Assembly (NCBI RefSeq): GCF_900116515.1
Contig: NZ_FPBA01000002.1
Coordinates: forward strand, 1 to 64,000
Length of the DNA: 64,000 bases
Origin: Geodermatophilus amargosae
GTDB lineage: Bacteria; Actinomycetota; Actinomycetes; Mycobacteriales; Geodermatophilaceae
Direction of reading: 5' to 3'
Shown here: piece after piece, positions 7,343-19,512 of the stretch
Numbering within the stretch: position 1 is the first letter of the stretch
Layout of the letters: every line of letters starts with the position of its first letter
Made by a program: the position numbers and the translations under genes
The notes under the pieces: model-generated
Databases searched by the model: none
What the model was told of the DNA's origin: nothing
Seen by the model: the letters and a program-made list of their open reading frames with translations, nothing else

Positions 7343-7756
7343 ATGACGGCGCAGACACCACCGGGCACGCCCCTGTGGCGGCAGGCGTTCGACGCCGCCG
7401 AGAAGCGCGTGACCCCGCACGCCGAGAGCCTGGTGCGCACGCCACAGTTCGCCACCGGCGTCGGCCTCCTGCGCCGTGCACAGAACCTCGCCAAGGACAC
7501 CGCCCGAGGCGTGTCCGCGCGCGCCTGGCACCTGGTCAACCTGCCCGCGGGCACCGACCTCGCCCGGCTGCGCGCCCAGATCGGCGCGCTCGACCGCGAG
7601 GTCCGGCGGCTGACCGTCCAGCTCGAGACCGAACGCCGCCGTCCCCCGACGGCGGACGCCACCCCGGAGGAGACCGATGCCGACGGTGCCCAGCCCGCAG
7701 TCAGTGCTCGACCGCGTCCGGCGCGACGTGGAGCGCAACGCCCTCCGCGCGCGTAA
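7343..7756 (+). CDS. Putative PHA-synthase accessory protein (PhaE/PhaR-like position)
   Basis: 137 residues starting MTAQTPPGTPLWRQAFDAAE, with a good GGAGGAGG ribosome site. The middle is amphipathic helical, including a coiled-coil-like LRAQIGALDREVRRLTVQLE. The tail is Pro/Ala/Arg-rich and disordered. It overlaps the next gene by 80 bp in a different frame. Class III and IV PHA synthases need a small helical partner (PhaE or PhaR) encoded next to phaC, and size, helicity and position fit that role. Sequence similarity to characterised partners is not evident to me, so the assignment rests on context. Confidence 0.6.
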   Translation: MTAQTPPGTPLWRQAFDAAEKRVTPHAESLVRTPQFATGVGLLRRAQNLAKDTARGVSARAWHLVNLPAGTDLARLRAQIGALDREVRRLTVQLETERRRPPTADATPEETDADGAQPAVSARPRPARRGAQRPPRA

Positions 7757-8792
7757 CGGCATCAAGCTCGTCGCCGGCGTCGACCGGCCCGGCGTCGGGC
7801 TCACGCCCAAGGACGTCGTCTGGGAGCGTGGCCGCACCCAGCTGTGGCACTACCGCAGCGACAAGGTCAAGTACTCGCCGCCGCTCCTGATCGTGTTCAG
7901 CCTGATCAGCCGCAGCTACATCCTGGACCTGACGCCGGGCAACAGCTTCATCGAGCAGCTGCTCGACGCCGGCTTCGACGTCTACATGGTCGACTGGGGC
8001 GAGCCCGACGAGCGCGACGCGCAGAACCGGCTCGAGGACTACGTCGACGACTACATCCCGGCGGCGATCGACCGGGTGCGGGAGATCTCCGGGGCCGAGG
8101 AGGTCAACCTCTTCGGCTACTGCTTCGGCGGCGACCTCTCGCTGCTGTACGCCGCGCACCACCCCGACGCGCCCGTCCGCAGCCTGAGCGTGCTGGCCAC
8201 CCCGGTCGACTTCACGAAGATGGGGCCGATGGCCGACATCTTCCGCAGCGGCGGGATGGAGATCGACGACGTCGTCGACGAGAACGGCAACGTGCCCCCG
8301 CGCGTGGTGGTCCAGGGTTTCCGCACCCTCACGCCCACGTCCGAGGTCACCCGCTACGTGACGCTGTGGGAGCGGCTCTGGAACGACGAGTACGTGTCGG
8401 CCTACTCGGCGATGACCGGCTGGTCCGACGACCACATCCCGTTCGCCGGCGCCGCCGCACGCGAGACGGTGCAGATGCTGGTGCGGGACAACGGGATGGT
8501 CACCGACCGGCTGACCGTGGGCGGTGACCGGGTGCACCTGTCCGACATCCGGCTGCCGTTCCTCACCGTGCGCGCCGACCGCGACCACATCGTGCCGCCG
8601 GACGCGACCGCGCCGCTGATCGACCTGGTCGGCTCGGAGGACAAGCACGAGCTGCGCCTGTCCGCCGGCCACATGGGCCTGGTGGTCGGCAAGACCGCGG
8701 CCAAGACGACCGTGCCGGAGATCATCGGGTTCCTGCGCAAGCGCAGCGACGAGAGCGCGCCCGGCCCCGCCGCCGGGCAGGAGGAGGAGTGA
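7677..8792 (+). CDS. phaC: Poly(3-hydroxyalkanoate) synthase-like alpha/beta hydrolase (PhaC)
   Basis: 371 residues, close to class III PhaC length. The lipase-like box is GYCFGG with Cys near residue 148 in place of serine, the hallmark of PHA synthases. The catalytic Asp lies in VRADRDHIVP and the His in SAGHMGLV, and the conserved VYMVDWGEPD is present. The enzyme polymerises (R)-3-hydroxyacyl-CoA at granule surfaces. The ATG at 7677 lies inside the upstream helical gene, and the stop overlaps the following GNAT gene as GTGA, so the three form an operon. Actinobacterial proteins of this type are often annotated only as hydrolases, so actual polymer synthesis is inferred. Confidence 0.8.
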   Translation: MPTVPSPQSVLDRVRRDVERNALRARNGIKLVAGVDRPGVGLTPKDVVWERGRTQLWHYRSDKVKYSPPLLIVFSLISRSYILDLTPGNSFIEQLLDAGFDVYMVDWGEPDERDAQNRLEDYVDDYIPAAIDRVREISGAEEVNLFGYCFGGDLSLLYAAHHPDAPVRSLSVLATPVDFTKMGPMADIFRSGGMEIDDVVDENGNVPPRVVVQGFRTLTPTSEVTRYVTLWERLWNDEYVSAYSAMTGWSDDHIPFAGAAARETVQMLVRDNGMVTDRLTVGGDRVHLSDIRLPFLTVRADRDHIVPPDATAPLIDLVGSEDKHELRLSAGHMGLVVGKTAAKTTVPEIIGFLRKRSDESAPGPAAGQEEE

Positions 8793-9330
8793 CCGTGGAC
8801 GTCGTGGAGCTCGGGACGGCGCACAGCGACGCGCTGGTGCGCTTCTTCCAGGGCCTGCCCGAGGGGGACCTGACCTTCATCGAGGAGCAGGTCACCGACC
8901 CTGACGTCGTCCGCTCCTGGGCCACCGGTTCCGGCGGTGCACGGCGCTGGGTCGCCGTCGACGGCGGGGAGGTCGCCGGCTACGTGGCCGTGCGGCCGCT
9001 GACCGGCTGGTCGTCGCACGTCGGCGAGGTGCGGCTGGTCGTCTCCCCCACCCGGCGCGGGACGGGCCTGGGCCGGCAGCTGGCCCGGCACGCGCTGGTG
9101 GCGGCGGTCGGCGGCGGGCTGGCGAAGCTGGTCGTGGAGGTCGTCGCCGAGCAGGGCGCGGCCCTGGCGCTGTTCACCGACCTCGGGTTCACCGGGGAGG
9201 CGCTGCTGCGCGACCAGGTCCGGGACCGGGAGGGGAACCTGCGCGACCTCATGGTGCTGGCCCACCACGTCGACGACACCTGGTCGGGCATGGCCACCGT
9301 CGGCCTCTCGGACGCCCTGGGCCAGGACCT

Positions 9331-9334
<4 letters not shown>
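8789..9334 (+). CDS. GNAT-family N-acetyltransferase
   Basis: 181 residues. The GNAT core is recognisable: RRWVAVDGGEVAGYVAVRPL (beta strands 2-3), VRLVVSPTRRGTGLGRQLAR (beta-4 and the acetyl-CoA pyrophosphate loop R/Q-x-x-G-x-G/A) and ALFTDLGFTGEALL (helix 4 to beta-6). The GTG start overlaps the PHA synthase stop, so it is translationally coupled to it. The acceptor substrate is unknown. The C-terminus meets the ABC-F gene on the opposite strand, where the two stop regions overlap by 4 bp. Confidence 0.85.
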
Positions 9335-10974
<1,640 letters not shown>

Positions 10975-11058
10975 GGAGGTGCTCCCGGGAGGACGGAACG
11001 GTCACGGTCGACGTCGTCTCCGGTTCACAGCACGGGACCACGGTAGCGCGCGGGCCGG

Positions 11059-12171
11059 TCAGCCGTCGCGCGCGATCCCGTCGTCCGGGTCGTCGTCCGG
11101 GTCGTCGTCCTCGGCGGCGAGCACCTCGTCGGCCATCTCGTCGAGCATCTCCTCGAGCGCGATGTCCTCCTCGTCCCCGGGCCGCCGGCGCACCAGCCAC
11201 GGCTGCAGGTGGTCGTACCCGCGCACCGACACCCGCCGCAGCGGCCGCACCCGGTACCCCGGCACGCCGCGCAGCCGCTTGGCGAGCTCGCGGTCGACCA
11301 GCACCGTCCCGGCGTGCGCGACGGACGTCAGCCGGCTGGCCATGTTGACCACCGGTGAGTAGACGTCGCCGAGCCGGGTGAGCACCGCGCCGTAGGCGGC
11401 GCCGACCCGCAGCGGCGGCCGGTCGGGGGCGTCCCAGGCCTCCGGCAGGGTCAGCCCGATCTCGACCGCGTCGACGGCCGAGGCGGCGGTGTAGAGGACG
11501 CCGTCGCCGACGGTCTTGACCACCCGGCCGTGCGAGCGGGCGATGACCTCGCTCGCGGTCGCCTCGAAGGCCTCGACCATCGCGCCGAGCTCGCGGCCGC
11601 CCATGCCCCGCGAGCGGGTGGTGTAGCCGACCAGGTCGGCGAAGCCGACGGCGAGCTCGCGGCGGTCGCCGTCCGTCCCGGCCGACATGAGCCGGTCGAG
11701 GTTGGCCGTGAGGTGCCGGCGCCACACGTAGTCCTGCGTGCGCGCCAGCAGCGGCACCAGGAGCTCGGCCGCGGCGACCGGGTCGACGGCGTCGGGCCCC
11801 AGCTCGCGGGCCTGCCGGAGGAGGGTGTCGGCGAGCAGGTCGGTCTGCCAGTCGGCCAGCCGCGACAGCGCCTGCCCGGTGGCCCGGGCGATGGAGGCCT
11901 CCGTGTCGGGGTCGACGAAGCCGGAGTCGATGAGCGCCGACAGGGTCCCCAGCGCGCCGACGTCGGCGAGGGTGAAGGCGGGGTCGTCGTCGGCGACGTC
12001 GGGGAAGCCCAGCGCGCGCCACAGCCGCTGGGTGCGCTCGGGCGGCATGCCGGCCGCCGCGGCCACCTCCAGCCGGGTCAGCCGGCGCGGCCCGCCCAGC
12101 AGCAGCCGCTCCAGCGCGGCGCGCACGGCGGCGCGGTCGGCGTCTCCCGGCTGGGGTCCGGCGGGGTCCAC
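11059..12171 (-). CDS. Class III adenylate/guanylate cyclase with N-terminal regulatory domain
   Basis: About 370 residues from the GTG at 12171. The N-terminal half (LTRLEVAAAAGMPPERTQRL onward) resembles the helical regulatory domain of mycobacterial Rv1264-type cyclases. The catalytic domain follows with FADLVGYT (metal-binding Asp), KTVGDGVLY (second metal Asp) and VVNMASRL (transition-state Asn/Arg). The C-terminal tail is very acidic, with a DDDPDDDPDDG repeat. The product would be cAMP or cGMP from ATP or GTP, and the Lys in KTVGDG favours ATP. It starts 13 bp after the universal stress protein stop, so the two are probably co-transcribed. A CRP-like site elsewhere in the window makes cAMP signalling relevant. 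Confidence 0.85.
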   Translation of the reverse strand: MDPAGPQPGDADRAAVRAALERLLLGGPRRLTRLEVAAAAGMPPERTQRLWRALGFPDVADDDPAFTLADVGALGTLSALIDSGFVDPDTEASIARATGQALSRLADWQTDLLADTLLRQARELGPDAVDPVAAAELLVPLLARTQDYVWRRHLTANLDRLMSAGTDGDRRELAVGFADLVGYTTRSRGMGGRELGAMVEAFEATASEVIARSHGRVVKTVGDGVLYTAASAVDAVEIGLTLPEAWDAPDRPPLRVGAAYGAVLTRLGDVYSPVVNMASRLTSVAHAGTVLVDRELAKRLRGVPGYRVRPLRRVSVRGYDHLQPWLVRRRPGDEEDIALEEMLDEMADEVLAAEDDDPDDDPDDGIARDG

Positions 12172-12184
12172 GACGCGTCCCGGC

Positions 12185-12688
12185 TCAGCCCGTCGTGTGG
12201 ACGACGAGCACGTCGCACGTCGAGCGGCGGGTGGCGTCGGAGGGCACCGAGCCCAGCAGCCGGCCCTGGACGCTGGTGAGCCCGCGGTCGCCCACGACGA
12301 GCAGGTCGGCCTCCTCGCGGGCGACGACGTCGAGCGGCGCCTCCACCGGCGAGCCGACGACGGTGACCGTGCGGACCTCCCCCGCACCGGCGGCCCGGGC
12401 GGCGTCAGCGGCCCGGCGGACGGTGTCCTCGGCGGGGTGCGACCCGACCACCTGGTGGGCCCCGTCACGCAGCACGTCCCGGGCCCGGGACAGCTCCCGG
12501 TCGTCCACCTCGGTGGGCAGGTGGGCGGAGGCCACGACGAGGGTCGCCCCGCAGGAACCGGCGAGGGCGCCGGCCCGCGCGACCGCCCGCAGGGAGGACT
12601 CCGAGCCGTCGGTCCCGGCCACCACCGTCCGACAGGCGCTCACGGCGCGCACTGTAGTGATCGCACCGGGCGCCTGTGCCACCGTCAC
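12185..12688 (-). CDS. Universal stress protein (UspA family)
   Basis: 167 residues with a single Usp domain. It begins RTVVAGTDGSESSLRAVARA, contains the mid-region GSPVEAPLDVVAREEADLLV and ends with the ATP-binding signature VVGDRGLTSVQGRLLGSVPS. The GTG at 12688 was chosen because a GGGGAG ribosome site lies seven bases upstream. An alternative GTG at 12643 lacks one. Usp proteins bind ATP and act in dormancy and stress responses. The gene immediately precedes the cyclase, suggesting a linked signalling unit, and is divergent from the ABC exporter operon. Confidence 0.88.
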   Translation of the reverse strand: MTVAQAPGAITTVRAVSACRTVVAGTDGSESSLRAVARAGALAGSCGATLVVASAHLPTEVDDRELSRARDVLRDGAHQVVGSHPAEDTVRRAADAARAAGAGEVRTVTVVGSPVEAPLDVVAREEADLLVVGDRGLTSVQGRLLGSVPSDATRRSTCDVLVVHTTG

Positions 12689-12842
12689 GGGACGGCTCCC
12701 CGATCAGGGGTCGGGGAAACGGCAGGTGGACGGCGGGTTGCCGGTCCGCGACGGGCGGCGCGCCGCCGCGCCGGTCCCTCGGCAGCGGGAGCCGGGTACG
12801 CCAGGATGACGGCTGCACGGGGACCGACGGTGAGGAGGACCG

Positions 12843-13838
12843 ATGACCAGCGCGACTGCCGGGCGCACGAGGCCCGTGCGGGTCGAGGTGTCCGGTCTGA
12901 GCAAGACGTTCGGGACGGTGCGGGCGGTCTCCGACCTCGGCTTCACCGTGGAGCCCGGCTCGGTGACCGGCTTCCTCGGGCCCAACGGCGCGGGCAAGAC
13001 GACGACCCTGCGGATGGTGCTCGGCCTCGTCTCCCCCGACGCGGGCAGCGCGACCTTCGACGGCGTCCCGTACGCGGGCCTGCGCGAGCCGGTGCGCACC
13101 GTCGGCGCCGTCCTCGAGACCGCCTTCCACCCGGCCCGCTCCGGCCGCGACCACCTGCGCGTGTACTGCCGCGCCGCGGGCCTGCCGGTCACCCGCGCCG
13201 ACGAGGTGCTCGACCAGGTGGGGCTCACCGGCGCCGGGAAGCGCCGGGCCGGCGGCTACTCCCTCGGCATGCGGCAGCGGCTGGCGCTGGCCACCGCGCT
13301 GCTGGGCGACCCACCGGTGCTCGTCCTCGACGAGCCGGCCAACGGCCTGGACCCCGAGGGCATCCTCTGGCTGCGCGGCTTCCTGCGGCACCTGGCCCAC
13401 GACGAGGGCCGCACCGTCCTGGTCTCCAGCCACCTGCTGTCGGAGGTCGAGCAGACCGCCGACCGCGTCGTCATCGTCGGCGCCGGCCGGCTGGTGCGGC
13501 AGGGCTCGATCGCCGAGCTGCGCGAGGGCGCCTCCGGCGGCAGCGTGCTCGCCCGCAGCCCCGAGGCCGACCGTCTGGCCGCCGTCCTGACCGAGGCGGG
13601 CATCTCCGCCACCCGGAGCGACGACGGCCTGGTCACCTCCGCCGACACGACGCCGGCCGACGTGGGCGCCCGCGCCTTCGCCGCCGGGATCGAGCTGCAC
13701 GAGCTGCGCGCCGAGGCCACCGGCCTCGAGGAGCTGTACTTCCGGCTCACCGCCGGCCAGGAGCAGTTCGCGGCGGGCCCGACCGCCCCGGGGGCGACCG
13801 CCGCGACCGCCGTGACCACCGAGGGGGCCCTCCGATGA
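12843..13838 (+). CDS. ABC transporter ATP-binding protein
   Basis: 331 residues. A DrrA/CcmA-type exporter ATPase with Walker A GPNGAGKTTT near residue 50, the Q-loop region, signature YSLGMRQRLALA and Walker B VLVLDEPANGLDPEG, then the H-loop SSHLL. The C-terminal ~90 residues carry the regulatory extension seen in such ATPases. A GAGGAGG ribosome site precedes the ATG. The stop overlaps the permease start (ATGA), so the pair is one exporter. The substrate is unknown: relatives export antibiotics, lipids or carry out generic efflux. Confidence 0.9.
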   Translation: MTSATAGRTRPVRVEVSGLSKTFGTVRAVSDLGFTVEPGSVTGFLGPNGAGKTTTLRMVLGLVSPDAGSATFDGVPYAGLREPVRTVGAVLETAFHPARSGRDHLRVYCRAAGLPVTRADEVLDQVGLTGAGKRRAGGYSLGMRQRLALATALLGDPPVLVLDEPANGLDPEGILWLRGFLRHLAHDEGRTVLVSSHLLSEVEQTADRVVIVGAGRLVRQGSIAELREGASGGSVLARSPEADRLAAVLTEAGISATRSDDGLVTSADTTPADVGARAFAAGIELHELRAEATGLEELYFRLTAGQEQFAAGPTAPGATAATAVTTEGALR

Positions 13839-14599
13839 CCGCGCTCGTCCGCGCCGAGTGGACCAAGCTGTTCACCACCCGCGTGTGGATCGGCCTGCTG
13901 CTGGGCGCCTGCCTCATGGCCGGGGGCTTCGCCGCCCTGTTCACCGGCCTGGCCGGCGCTGAGGAGAACGGCCAGCCCGGGCTGCCGGCGGTGGGCACGC
14001 CGCAGTACGAGGAGGTCGTCTTCTCCGTCGCGGCCAACGCCAGCGTGCTGTTCCTGATCCTCGGCATCATCGGGATGACCCAGGAGTACCGGCACCGGAC
14101 CGCGACGCCGACCTTCCTCACCACCCCGCGCCGCGGCCGCGTGGTCGTCGGCAAGCTCCTCGCCTACGCCGCCGCGGCGGTGCCGTTCGCGCTGCTCGTC
14201 CTCGCCGTCGTCGTCGCGGTGGTGCTGGTCTACGCCGGGGCCCGCGGGGCAGCACCGTCGCTGGACGCCGACAACCTGCGGACGCTGGCCGCGGCCGGGC
14301 TGGTGCTCGTCGTCTTCGCCGTCATCGGCGTGGGCGTCGGCGCGCTGCTGCGCAACCAGGTCGGCGCGATCGTCGGCGCGCTGGTCTACCTCTACGTGGC
14401 CGAGCCGATCATCTCCTCGATCGGCGCCATCCAGGGCGCCTACAAGTGGCTGCCCGGCGGCGCGGTGCAGGCGATCACCTCCGACTTCCAGGCACCGGAC
14501 CTCCTGGAGCCCTGGCAGGGCGGCCTGCTGCTGCTCGGTTACGGTCTGCTCGCGGCGCTGCTCGGCACCTTCCTCGCCGTCCGCCGTGACGTCGGCTGA
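13835..14599 (+). CDS. ABC transporter permease
   Basis: 254 residues with about six transmembrane helices. It starts MTALVRAEWTKLFTTRVWIG, the usual N-terminus of ABC-2-type permeases (E-W-T-K-L), and contains a TQEYRHRTATPTFL loop typical of this family. It overlaps the ATPase stop by 4 bp, which implies translational coupling and a matched complex. It ends just before an ankyrin-repeat gene, 52 bp away. Confidence 0.88.
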   Translation: MTALVRAEWTKLFTTRVWIGLLLGACLMAGGFAALFTGLAGAEENGQPGLPAVGTPQYEEVVFSVAANASVLFLILGIIGMTQEYRHRTATPTFLTTPRRGRVVVGKLLAYAAAAVPFALLVLAVVVAVVLVYAGARGAAPSLDADNLRTLAAAGLVLVVFAVIGVGVGALLRNQVGAIVGALVYLYVAEPIISSIGAIQGAYKWLPGGAVQAITSDFQAPDLLEPWQGGLLLLGYGLLAALLGTFLAVRRDVG

Positions 14600-14651
14600 G
14601 CCCACGCCGGCACGCCTGCACGACTCCCCCCGCACCCAGGAGGGCCCCCGC

Positions 14652-15470
14652 ATGACCGTTCCCAGGACGATGCGCATGACCGCCTCGCGACTCGGCCGGC
14701 TCGTCGCCGACGCCGACACCGACGCCGTGCGCGCCGCCGTCGCCGACGCCCCGCGGCTGCTGGCCGGCACGGTCGAACGCGGCGGGGACGACGGCTGGAC
14801 GCCGCTGCACCTCGCTGTCGCGCAGGGCCGAGAGGACGTCGTCCGGGTGCTCGTGGACGCCGGCGCGGACCTCGGCGCGCGCACCGGGTCGGGCCGGACG
14901 CCGCTGCACGTGGCGGTCGAGCACGCACCGCACCTCGTCGGCGTGCTCACCGGCCTGGGCGCGGCGGTCGACGCGCCGGCCGCCGCGTACCTCGACGACG
15001 CCGACCGGCTGGCCGCCGAGCTCGACGCCGGAGCGCCGCTGCGCGACCCCGCCGGCGGCTGGGACCTGCTCACCGTCGCCGCGGCCGGTGGTGCCGCCCG
15101 CACCGTGCGCCTGCTGCTCGACCGCGGCGCCGACCCCGACGGCGGTGCGCTGGCCGCCGCGGCCGGGGCCAGCCGGCCGGACCTGGTGCGCGTGCTGCTC
15201 GACGCCGGCGCCACCGTCGGTCGCCGCGACCCCGACACCGGCCGCACCGCGCTGCACGAGGCCGTCGCGGCCGGTCCGGGCGGCGACGCGCCCGAGGTCG
15301 TGCGGCTCCTGGTCGCCGCCGGTGCCGACGTCAACGCCACGACCAGCGACGGCGCGAGCGCCCTGGACATCAGCCGGGTCGCCGCGGCCCGCCACCGGCG
15401 TGACGCTGGTCAGGCCGGCGCCCTGGACGCGCTCGTCGACCTGCTCGTCGCCTCCGGCGCCAGGGACTGA
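14652..15470 (+). CDS. Ankyrin-repeat protein
   Basis: 272 residues from the ATG at 14652, chosen for its AGGAGGG ribosome site. An open extension to 14586 overlaps the permease but adds no recognisable sequence. At least six ankyrin-like repeats are visible: [93 protein letters not shown] and [13 protein letters not shown]. There is no signal peptide, so it is a cytoplasmic protein-interaction scaffold. The partner is unknown. Confidence 0.88.
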   Translation: MTVPRTMRMTASRLGRLVADADTDAVRAAVADAPRLLAGTVERGGDDGWTPLHLAVAQGREDVVRVLVDAGADLGARTGSGRTPLHVAVEHAPHLVGVLTGLGAAVDAPAAAYLDDADRLAAELDAGAPLRDPAGGWDLLTVAAAGGAARTVRLLLDRGADPDGGALAAAAGASRPDLVRVLLDAGATVGRRDPDTGRTALHEAVAAGPGGDAPEVVRLLVAAGADVNATTSDGASALDISRVAAARHRRDAGQAGALDALVDLLVASGARD

Positions 15471-15586
15471 CCAGCCGGGTCCCGGGCGCGGACGGCCTGC
15501 TCCGCGCGGGTCCGGGCATCCGGACGGGCGTAGACTCCGACCCCGGTCCAGCGACGTCCACCGACGACGAAGAAGGCACTCGCCCC

Positions 15587-18500
15587 GTGTCACGCGACAA
15601 CTCATCCCGGCCGTCCACCACCTCGTCCTCCTCCGCGGTGGCAGGCTTCGGCACCAACGAGTGGCTGGTCGAGGAGATGTACCAGCAGTACCTCGCCGAC
15701 CCGTCCAGCGTGGACCAGGCCTGGCACGAGTTCTTCGCCGACTACCGGCCGGGTAGCCCGGTCGCCGCCAGCGACGACCGCGACCAGGCCCAGTCCCAGT
15801 CGCAGGCACCGGCCCAGGCCCCGGCCTCGGCCCAGGCCCCGGCCCCGGCCCCGGAAGCCGACGGCGCTCCCGCCGACGGTGCGGCCCCGAAGCCGGCACC
15901 GGCCCCGGTGGCCGCCGCGACGGCGCCCGAGCGCCCGGCCGTCACCGACGCCGAGGGGTCGGCCACCCGGCCCAGCAGCCCCGCCGTCGCCCCCGACGCC
16001 CCGGAGCCCACGCCGCGCTCGACCCGCGTGCCCGAACGCACCGACGCCACCGTCGTCGACCGGGCCGCCGACCGCGCCGACCAGAAGACCGCGGCCGCAC
16101 CCGCACCGAAGCCGGCCACCCCGGCGCCGGCCGCGGCCTCCTCCGACGGGCCGAAGCGGACGCCGCTGCGCGGTGCCGCCGCGAGCGTCGTGAAGAACAT
16201 GAACGCCTCGCTCACCGTCCCGACGGCGACGAGCGTGCGCGCGGTCCCGGCCAAGCTGCTGGCCGACAACCGCATCGTCCTGAACAACCACCTCAAGCGC
16301 TCGCGCGGCGGGAAGGTCTCGTTCACGCACCTGATCGGCTACGCGCTGGTCCGGGCGCTCGACGACTTCCCGAACATGAACGCCGCGTTCGCCGAGGTCG
16401 ACGGCAAGCCGACCCTCGTGCAGCCCGAGCACGTCAACTTCGGCCTGGCCATCGACCTGCCCAAGTCCGACGGCTCCCGCTCGCTCGTCGTCGCCTCGAT
16501 CAAGGGCGCCGAGCAGATGGACTTCGCCCAGTTCTGGGGCGCCTACGAGGACGTCATCCGCCGCGCCCGCGCCGGCAAGCTGACCCTCGAGGACTTCGCC
16601 GGCACCACGATCAGCCTGACCAACCCCGGCACGATCGGCACCGTCCACTCGGTGCCGCGGCTGACCGCCGGCCAGGGCGCGATCATCGGCGTCGGGGCCA
16701 TGGAGTACCCGGCCGAGTTCCAGGGGATGAGCCCCGAGGCGCTGACCGAGCTCGGCATCTCGAAGATCATCACGCTGACCTCGACCTACGACCACCGGAT
16801 CATCCAGGGGGCCGAGTCCGGCGACTTCCTGCGCCGGCTGCACGCGCTGCTGCTCGGCGAGGACGGCTTCTACGACGACGTCTTCCGGTCGCTGCGCTGC
16901 CCCTACGAGCCGGTGCGCTGGATGCCCGACGTCCGGGTCAGCCGCGAGGGGGAGATCGACAAGGAAGCCCGGGTCATCGAGGTCATCGAGTCCTACCGGC
17001 GCAACGGCCACCTGCTGGCCGACACCGACCCCCTCGAGTTCAAGGTCCGCAGCCACCCCGACCTGGACATCCTCCAGCACGGGCTCACGCTGTGGGACCT
17101 CGACCGCACCTTCCCCGTCGGCGGCTTCGCCGGCGAGAAGGTCATGGCCCTGCGCGACATCCTCGGCGTGCTGCGCAACTCCTACTGCCGCACCGTCGGC
17201 GTGGAGTACATGCACATCACCGACCCCGAGGAGCGCGAGTGGCTCCAGTCGCGGGTCGAGGTCAAGGCCGAGCAGCCCGACCGGGACAAGCAGAAGCACA
17301 TCCTGGGCCGGCTCAACGCCGCCGAGGCGTTCGAGACCTTCCTGCAGACCAAGTACGTCGGGCAGAAGCGGTTCAGCCTCGAGGGCGGTGAGTCGCTGAT
17401 CCCGGTCCTCGACGAGGTGCTCATCGCCGGCACCGACCACGGCCTCGACGAGGTCGCGATCGGCATGCCGCACCGCGGCCGGCTCAACGTGCTGGCCAAC
17501 GTGCTGGGCAAGAGCTACGCCAAGATCTTCGGCGAGTTCGAGGGCAACATCGACCCCGGCACCGTCCAGGGCTCCGGCGACGTCAAGTACCACCTCGGCG
17601 CCGAGGGGACCTTCGAGAACCCGTTCCGCCCGGGCGCGCGGATCGACGTCTCGCTGGCCAGCAACCCCTCGCACCTGGAGACGGTCAACCCCGTCCTCGA
17701 GGGCGTCGTCCGCGCCAAGCAGGACATGATCGACAAGGGCGAGCAGGGCTTCACCGTCCTGCCGGTCCTGCTGCACGGCGACGCGGCCTTCGCCGGCCAG
17801 GGCGTCGTCCAGGAGACGCTGAACCTCTCCCAGCTGCGCGGCTACCGCACCGGCGGCACCGTGCACGTCGTCGTCAACAACCAGGTCGGCTTCACCACCA
17901 GCCCGGCCTCGTCCCGGTCGAGCCTCTACTCGACCGACGTCGCGCGGATGGTCAACGCGCCGGTCTTCCACGTCAACGGCGACGACCCCGAGGCGTGCGT
18001 GCGGGTGGCCCGGCTGGCCGTCGAGTACCGGCAGGCGTTCAAGAAGGACGTCGTCATCGACCTGGTCTGCTACCGCCGCCGCGGGCACAACGAGGGCGAC
18101 GACCCGTCGATGACCCAGCCGCTGATGTACGAGATCATCGACCGCAAGCGCTCGGTGCGGAAGCTCTACACCGAGGCGCTGGTCGGCCGCGGCGACATCA
18201 CGCTGCAGGAGGCCGAGGAGGCCCTCAAGGACTACCGCGGTCAGCTCGAGCGGGCCTTCTCCGAGACGCACGACGTCACCGAGACCCCGAAGCCCCAGCC
18301 GCCCATGGACCAGCCGGCGCAGCAGGCGACCGTCGCCACCGCCGTCTCGGCCGAGGTGATGAAGGCGATCGGCGACGCGCACGTCTCGCTGCCGCAGGAC
18401 TTCACCGCGCACCCGAAGCTCAAGCGGATGCTCGAGCGGCGCGCGGCGATGGTCAGCGAGGGCGGCATCGACTGGGCGATGGGCGAGCTGCTCGCCTTCG

Positions 18501-19504
18501 GCTCGCTGCTCGTGCAGGGCGTCCCGGTGCGGCTGGCCGGTCAGGACTCCCGCCGCGGCACGTTCGTGCAGCGGCACGCGGTCCTCATCGACCGGGAGAC
18601 CGCCGGTGAGTACACGCCGCTGGCCCACCTGTCCGGGGACCAGGCGAAGTTCTTCGTCTACGACTCGCTGCTCAGCGAGTACGCCGCGCTCGGCTTCGAG
18701 TACGGCTACTCGGTGGCCAACCCCAAGGCGCTGGTCCTCTGGGAGGCGCAGTTCGGCGACTTCGTCAACGGCGCGCAGATGGTCATCGACGAGTTCATCT
18801 CCTCCGGCGAGGCCAAGTGGGGACAGCGCTCGGGCGTGGTGCTGCTCCTGCCGCACGGCCTCGAGGGCCAGGGCCCGGACCACTCCAGCGGCCGCATCGA
18901 GCGGTTCCTGCAGCTGTCGGCGGAGAACAACATCACCGTCGCCAACTGCTCGACGCCGGCGAACTACTTCCACCTGCTGCGCCGGCAGGCGCTCTCCGAC
19001 GTGCACCGGCCGCTGGTCGTGTTCACGCCGAAGTCGCTCCTGCGGGCCAAGGCGGCGGTGAGCCCGGTGGCGGACTTCACCGACGAGGACTTCCGCCCGG
19101 TGCTCGCCGACCCCGGGGTGGGTGGCGAGCCGCTCGACGACGCCGCGGTGCGCCGGGTCCTGCTGTGCAGCGGCAAGGTCTCCTACGACCTGCTCGCCCA
19201 GCGGGAGAGCGAGGGCCGTGCCGACACCGCCGTCCTGCGGGTCGAGCAGCTCTACCCGCTGCCGGCCGAGCAGCTCCGCACCGCGCTCGACCGCTACCCG
19301 AACGCGAAGGACCTCGTCTGGGTGCAGGAGGAGCCGGCCAACATGGGCGCCTGGCAGTTCATGGCCTGCAACCTCCCCGAGCACCTCGACGGCCAGACGC
19401 TGCGGCGGGTCAGCCGGAAGGCCTCGGCCAGCCCGGCGGTCGGCTCGGCCAAGGTGCACGAGGTCGAGCAGAAGGAGCTCGTCGCCCAGGCCTTCGCCGA
19501 CTGA
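15587..19504 (+). CDS. kgd: Multifunctional 2-oxoglutarate metabolism enzyme (E1o/E2-like)
   Basis: 1305 residues from the GTG at 15587, close to mycobacterial Kgd and corynebacterial OdhA. The N-terminal E1 segment ([20 protein letters not shown]) is followed by a long Pro/Ala/Gln linker (about residues 60-200). Next is the E2-type acyltransferase domain with [14 protein letters not shown] near 402. The E1 thiamine-diphosphate domain has [18 protein letters not shown] near 626, [10 protein letters not shown] near 729 and NNQVGFTT near 764. The transketolase-like C-terminus ends with YPLPAEQL. The enzyme decarboxylates 2-oxoglutarate and feeds the dehydrogenase complex of the TCA cycle. A GAAGAAGG ribosome site lies upstream, and TAGACT at 15531 is a possible -10. 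FHA-protein control (GarA/OdhI) is known for the family. Confidence 0.95.
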   Translation: MSRDNSSRPSTTSSSSAVAGFGTNEWLVEEMYQQYLADPSSVDQAWHEFFADYRPGSPVAASDDRDQAQSQSQAPAQAPASAQAPAPAPEADGAPADGAAPKPAPAPVAAATAPERPAVTDAEGSATRPSSPAVAPDAPEPTPRSTRVPERTDATVVDRAADRADQKTAAAPAPKPATPAPAAASSDGPKRTPLRGAAASVVKNMNASLTVPTATSVRAVPAKLLADNRIVLNNHLKRSRGGKVSFTHLIGYALVRALDDFPNMNAAFAEVDGKPTLVQPEHVNFGLAIDLPKSDGSRSLVVASIKGAEQMDFAQFWGAYEDVIRRARAGKLTLEDFAGTTISLTNPGTIGTVHSVPRLTAGQGAIIGVGAMEYPAEFQGMSPEALTELGISKIITLTSTYDHRIIQGAESGDFLRRLHALLLGEDGFYDDVFRSLRCPYEPVRWMPDVRVSREGEIDKEARVIEVIESYRRNGHLLADTDPLEFKVRSHPDLDILQHGLTLWDLDRTFPVGGFAGEKVMALRDILGVLRNSYCRTVGVEYMHITDPEEREWLQSRVEVKAEQPDRDKQKHILGRLNAAEAFETFLQTKYVGQKRFSLEGGESLIPVLDEVLIAGTDHGLDEVAIGMPHRGRLNVLANVLGKSYAKIFGEFEGNIDPGTVQGSGDVKYHLGAEGTFENPFRPGARIDVSLASNPSHLETVNPVLEGVVRAKQDMIDKGEQGFTVLPVLLHGDAAFAGQGVVQETLNLSQLRGYRTGGTVHVVVNNQVGFTTSPASSRSSLYSTDVARMVNAPVFHVNGDDPEACVRVARLAVEYRQAFKKDVVIDLVCYRRRGHNEGDDPSMTQPLMYEIIDRKRSVRKLYTEALVGRGDITLQEAEEALKDYRGQLERAFSETHDVTETPKPQPPMDQPAQQATVATAVSAEVMKAIGDAHVSLPQDFTAHPKLKRMLERRAAMVSEGGIDWAMGELLAFGSLLVQGVPVRLAGQDSRRGTFVQRHAVLIDRETAGEYTPLAHLSGDQAKFFVYDSLLSEYAALGFEYGYSVANPKALVLWEAQFGDFVNGAQMVIDEFISSGEAKWGQRSGVVLLLPHGLEGQGPDHSSGRIERFLQLSAENNITVANCSTPANYFHLLRRQALSDVHRPLVVFTPKSLLRAKAAVSPVADFTDEDFRPVLADPGVGGEPLDDAAVRRVLLCSGKVSYDLLAQRESEGRADTAVLRVEQLYPLPAEQLRTALDRYPNAKDLVWVQEEPANMGAWQFMACNLPEHLDGQTLRRVSRKASASPAVGSAKVHEVEQKELVAQAFAD

Positions 19505-19512
19505 GCACGAGC

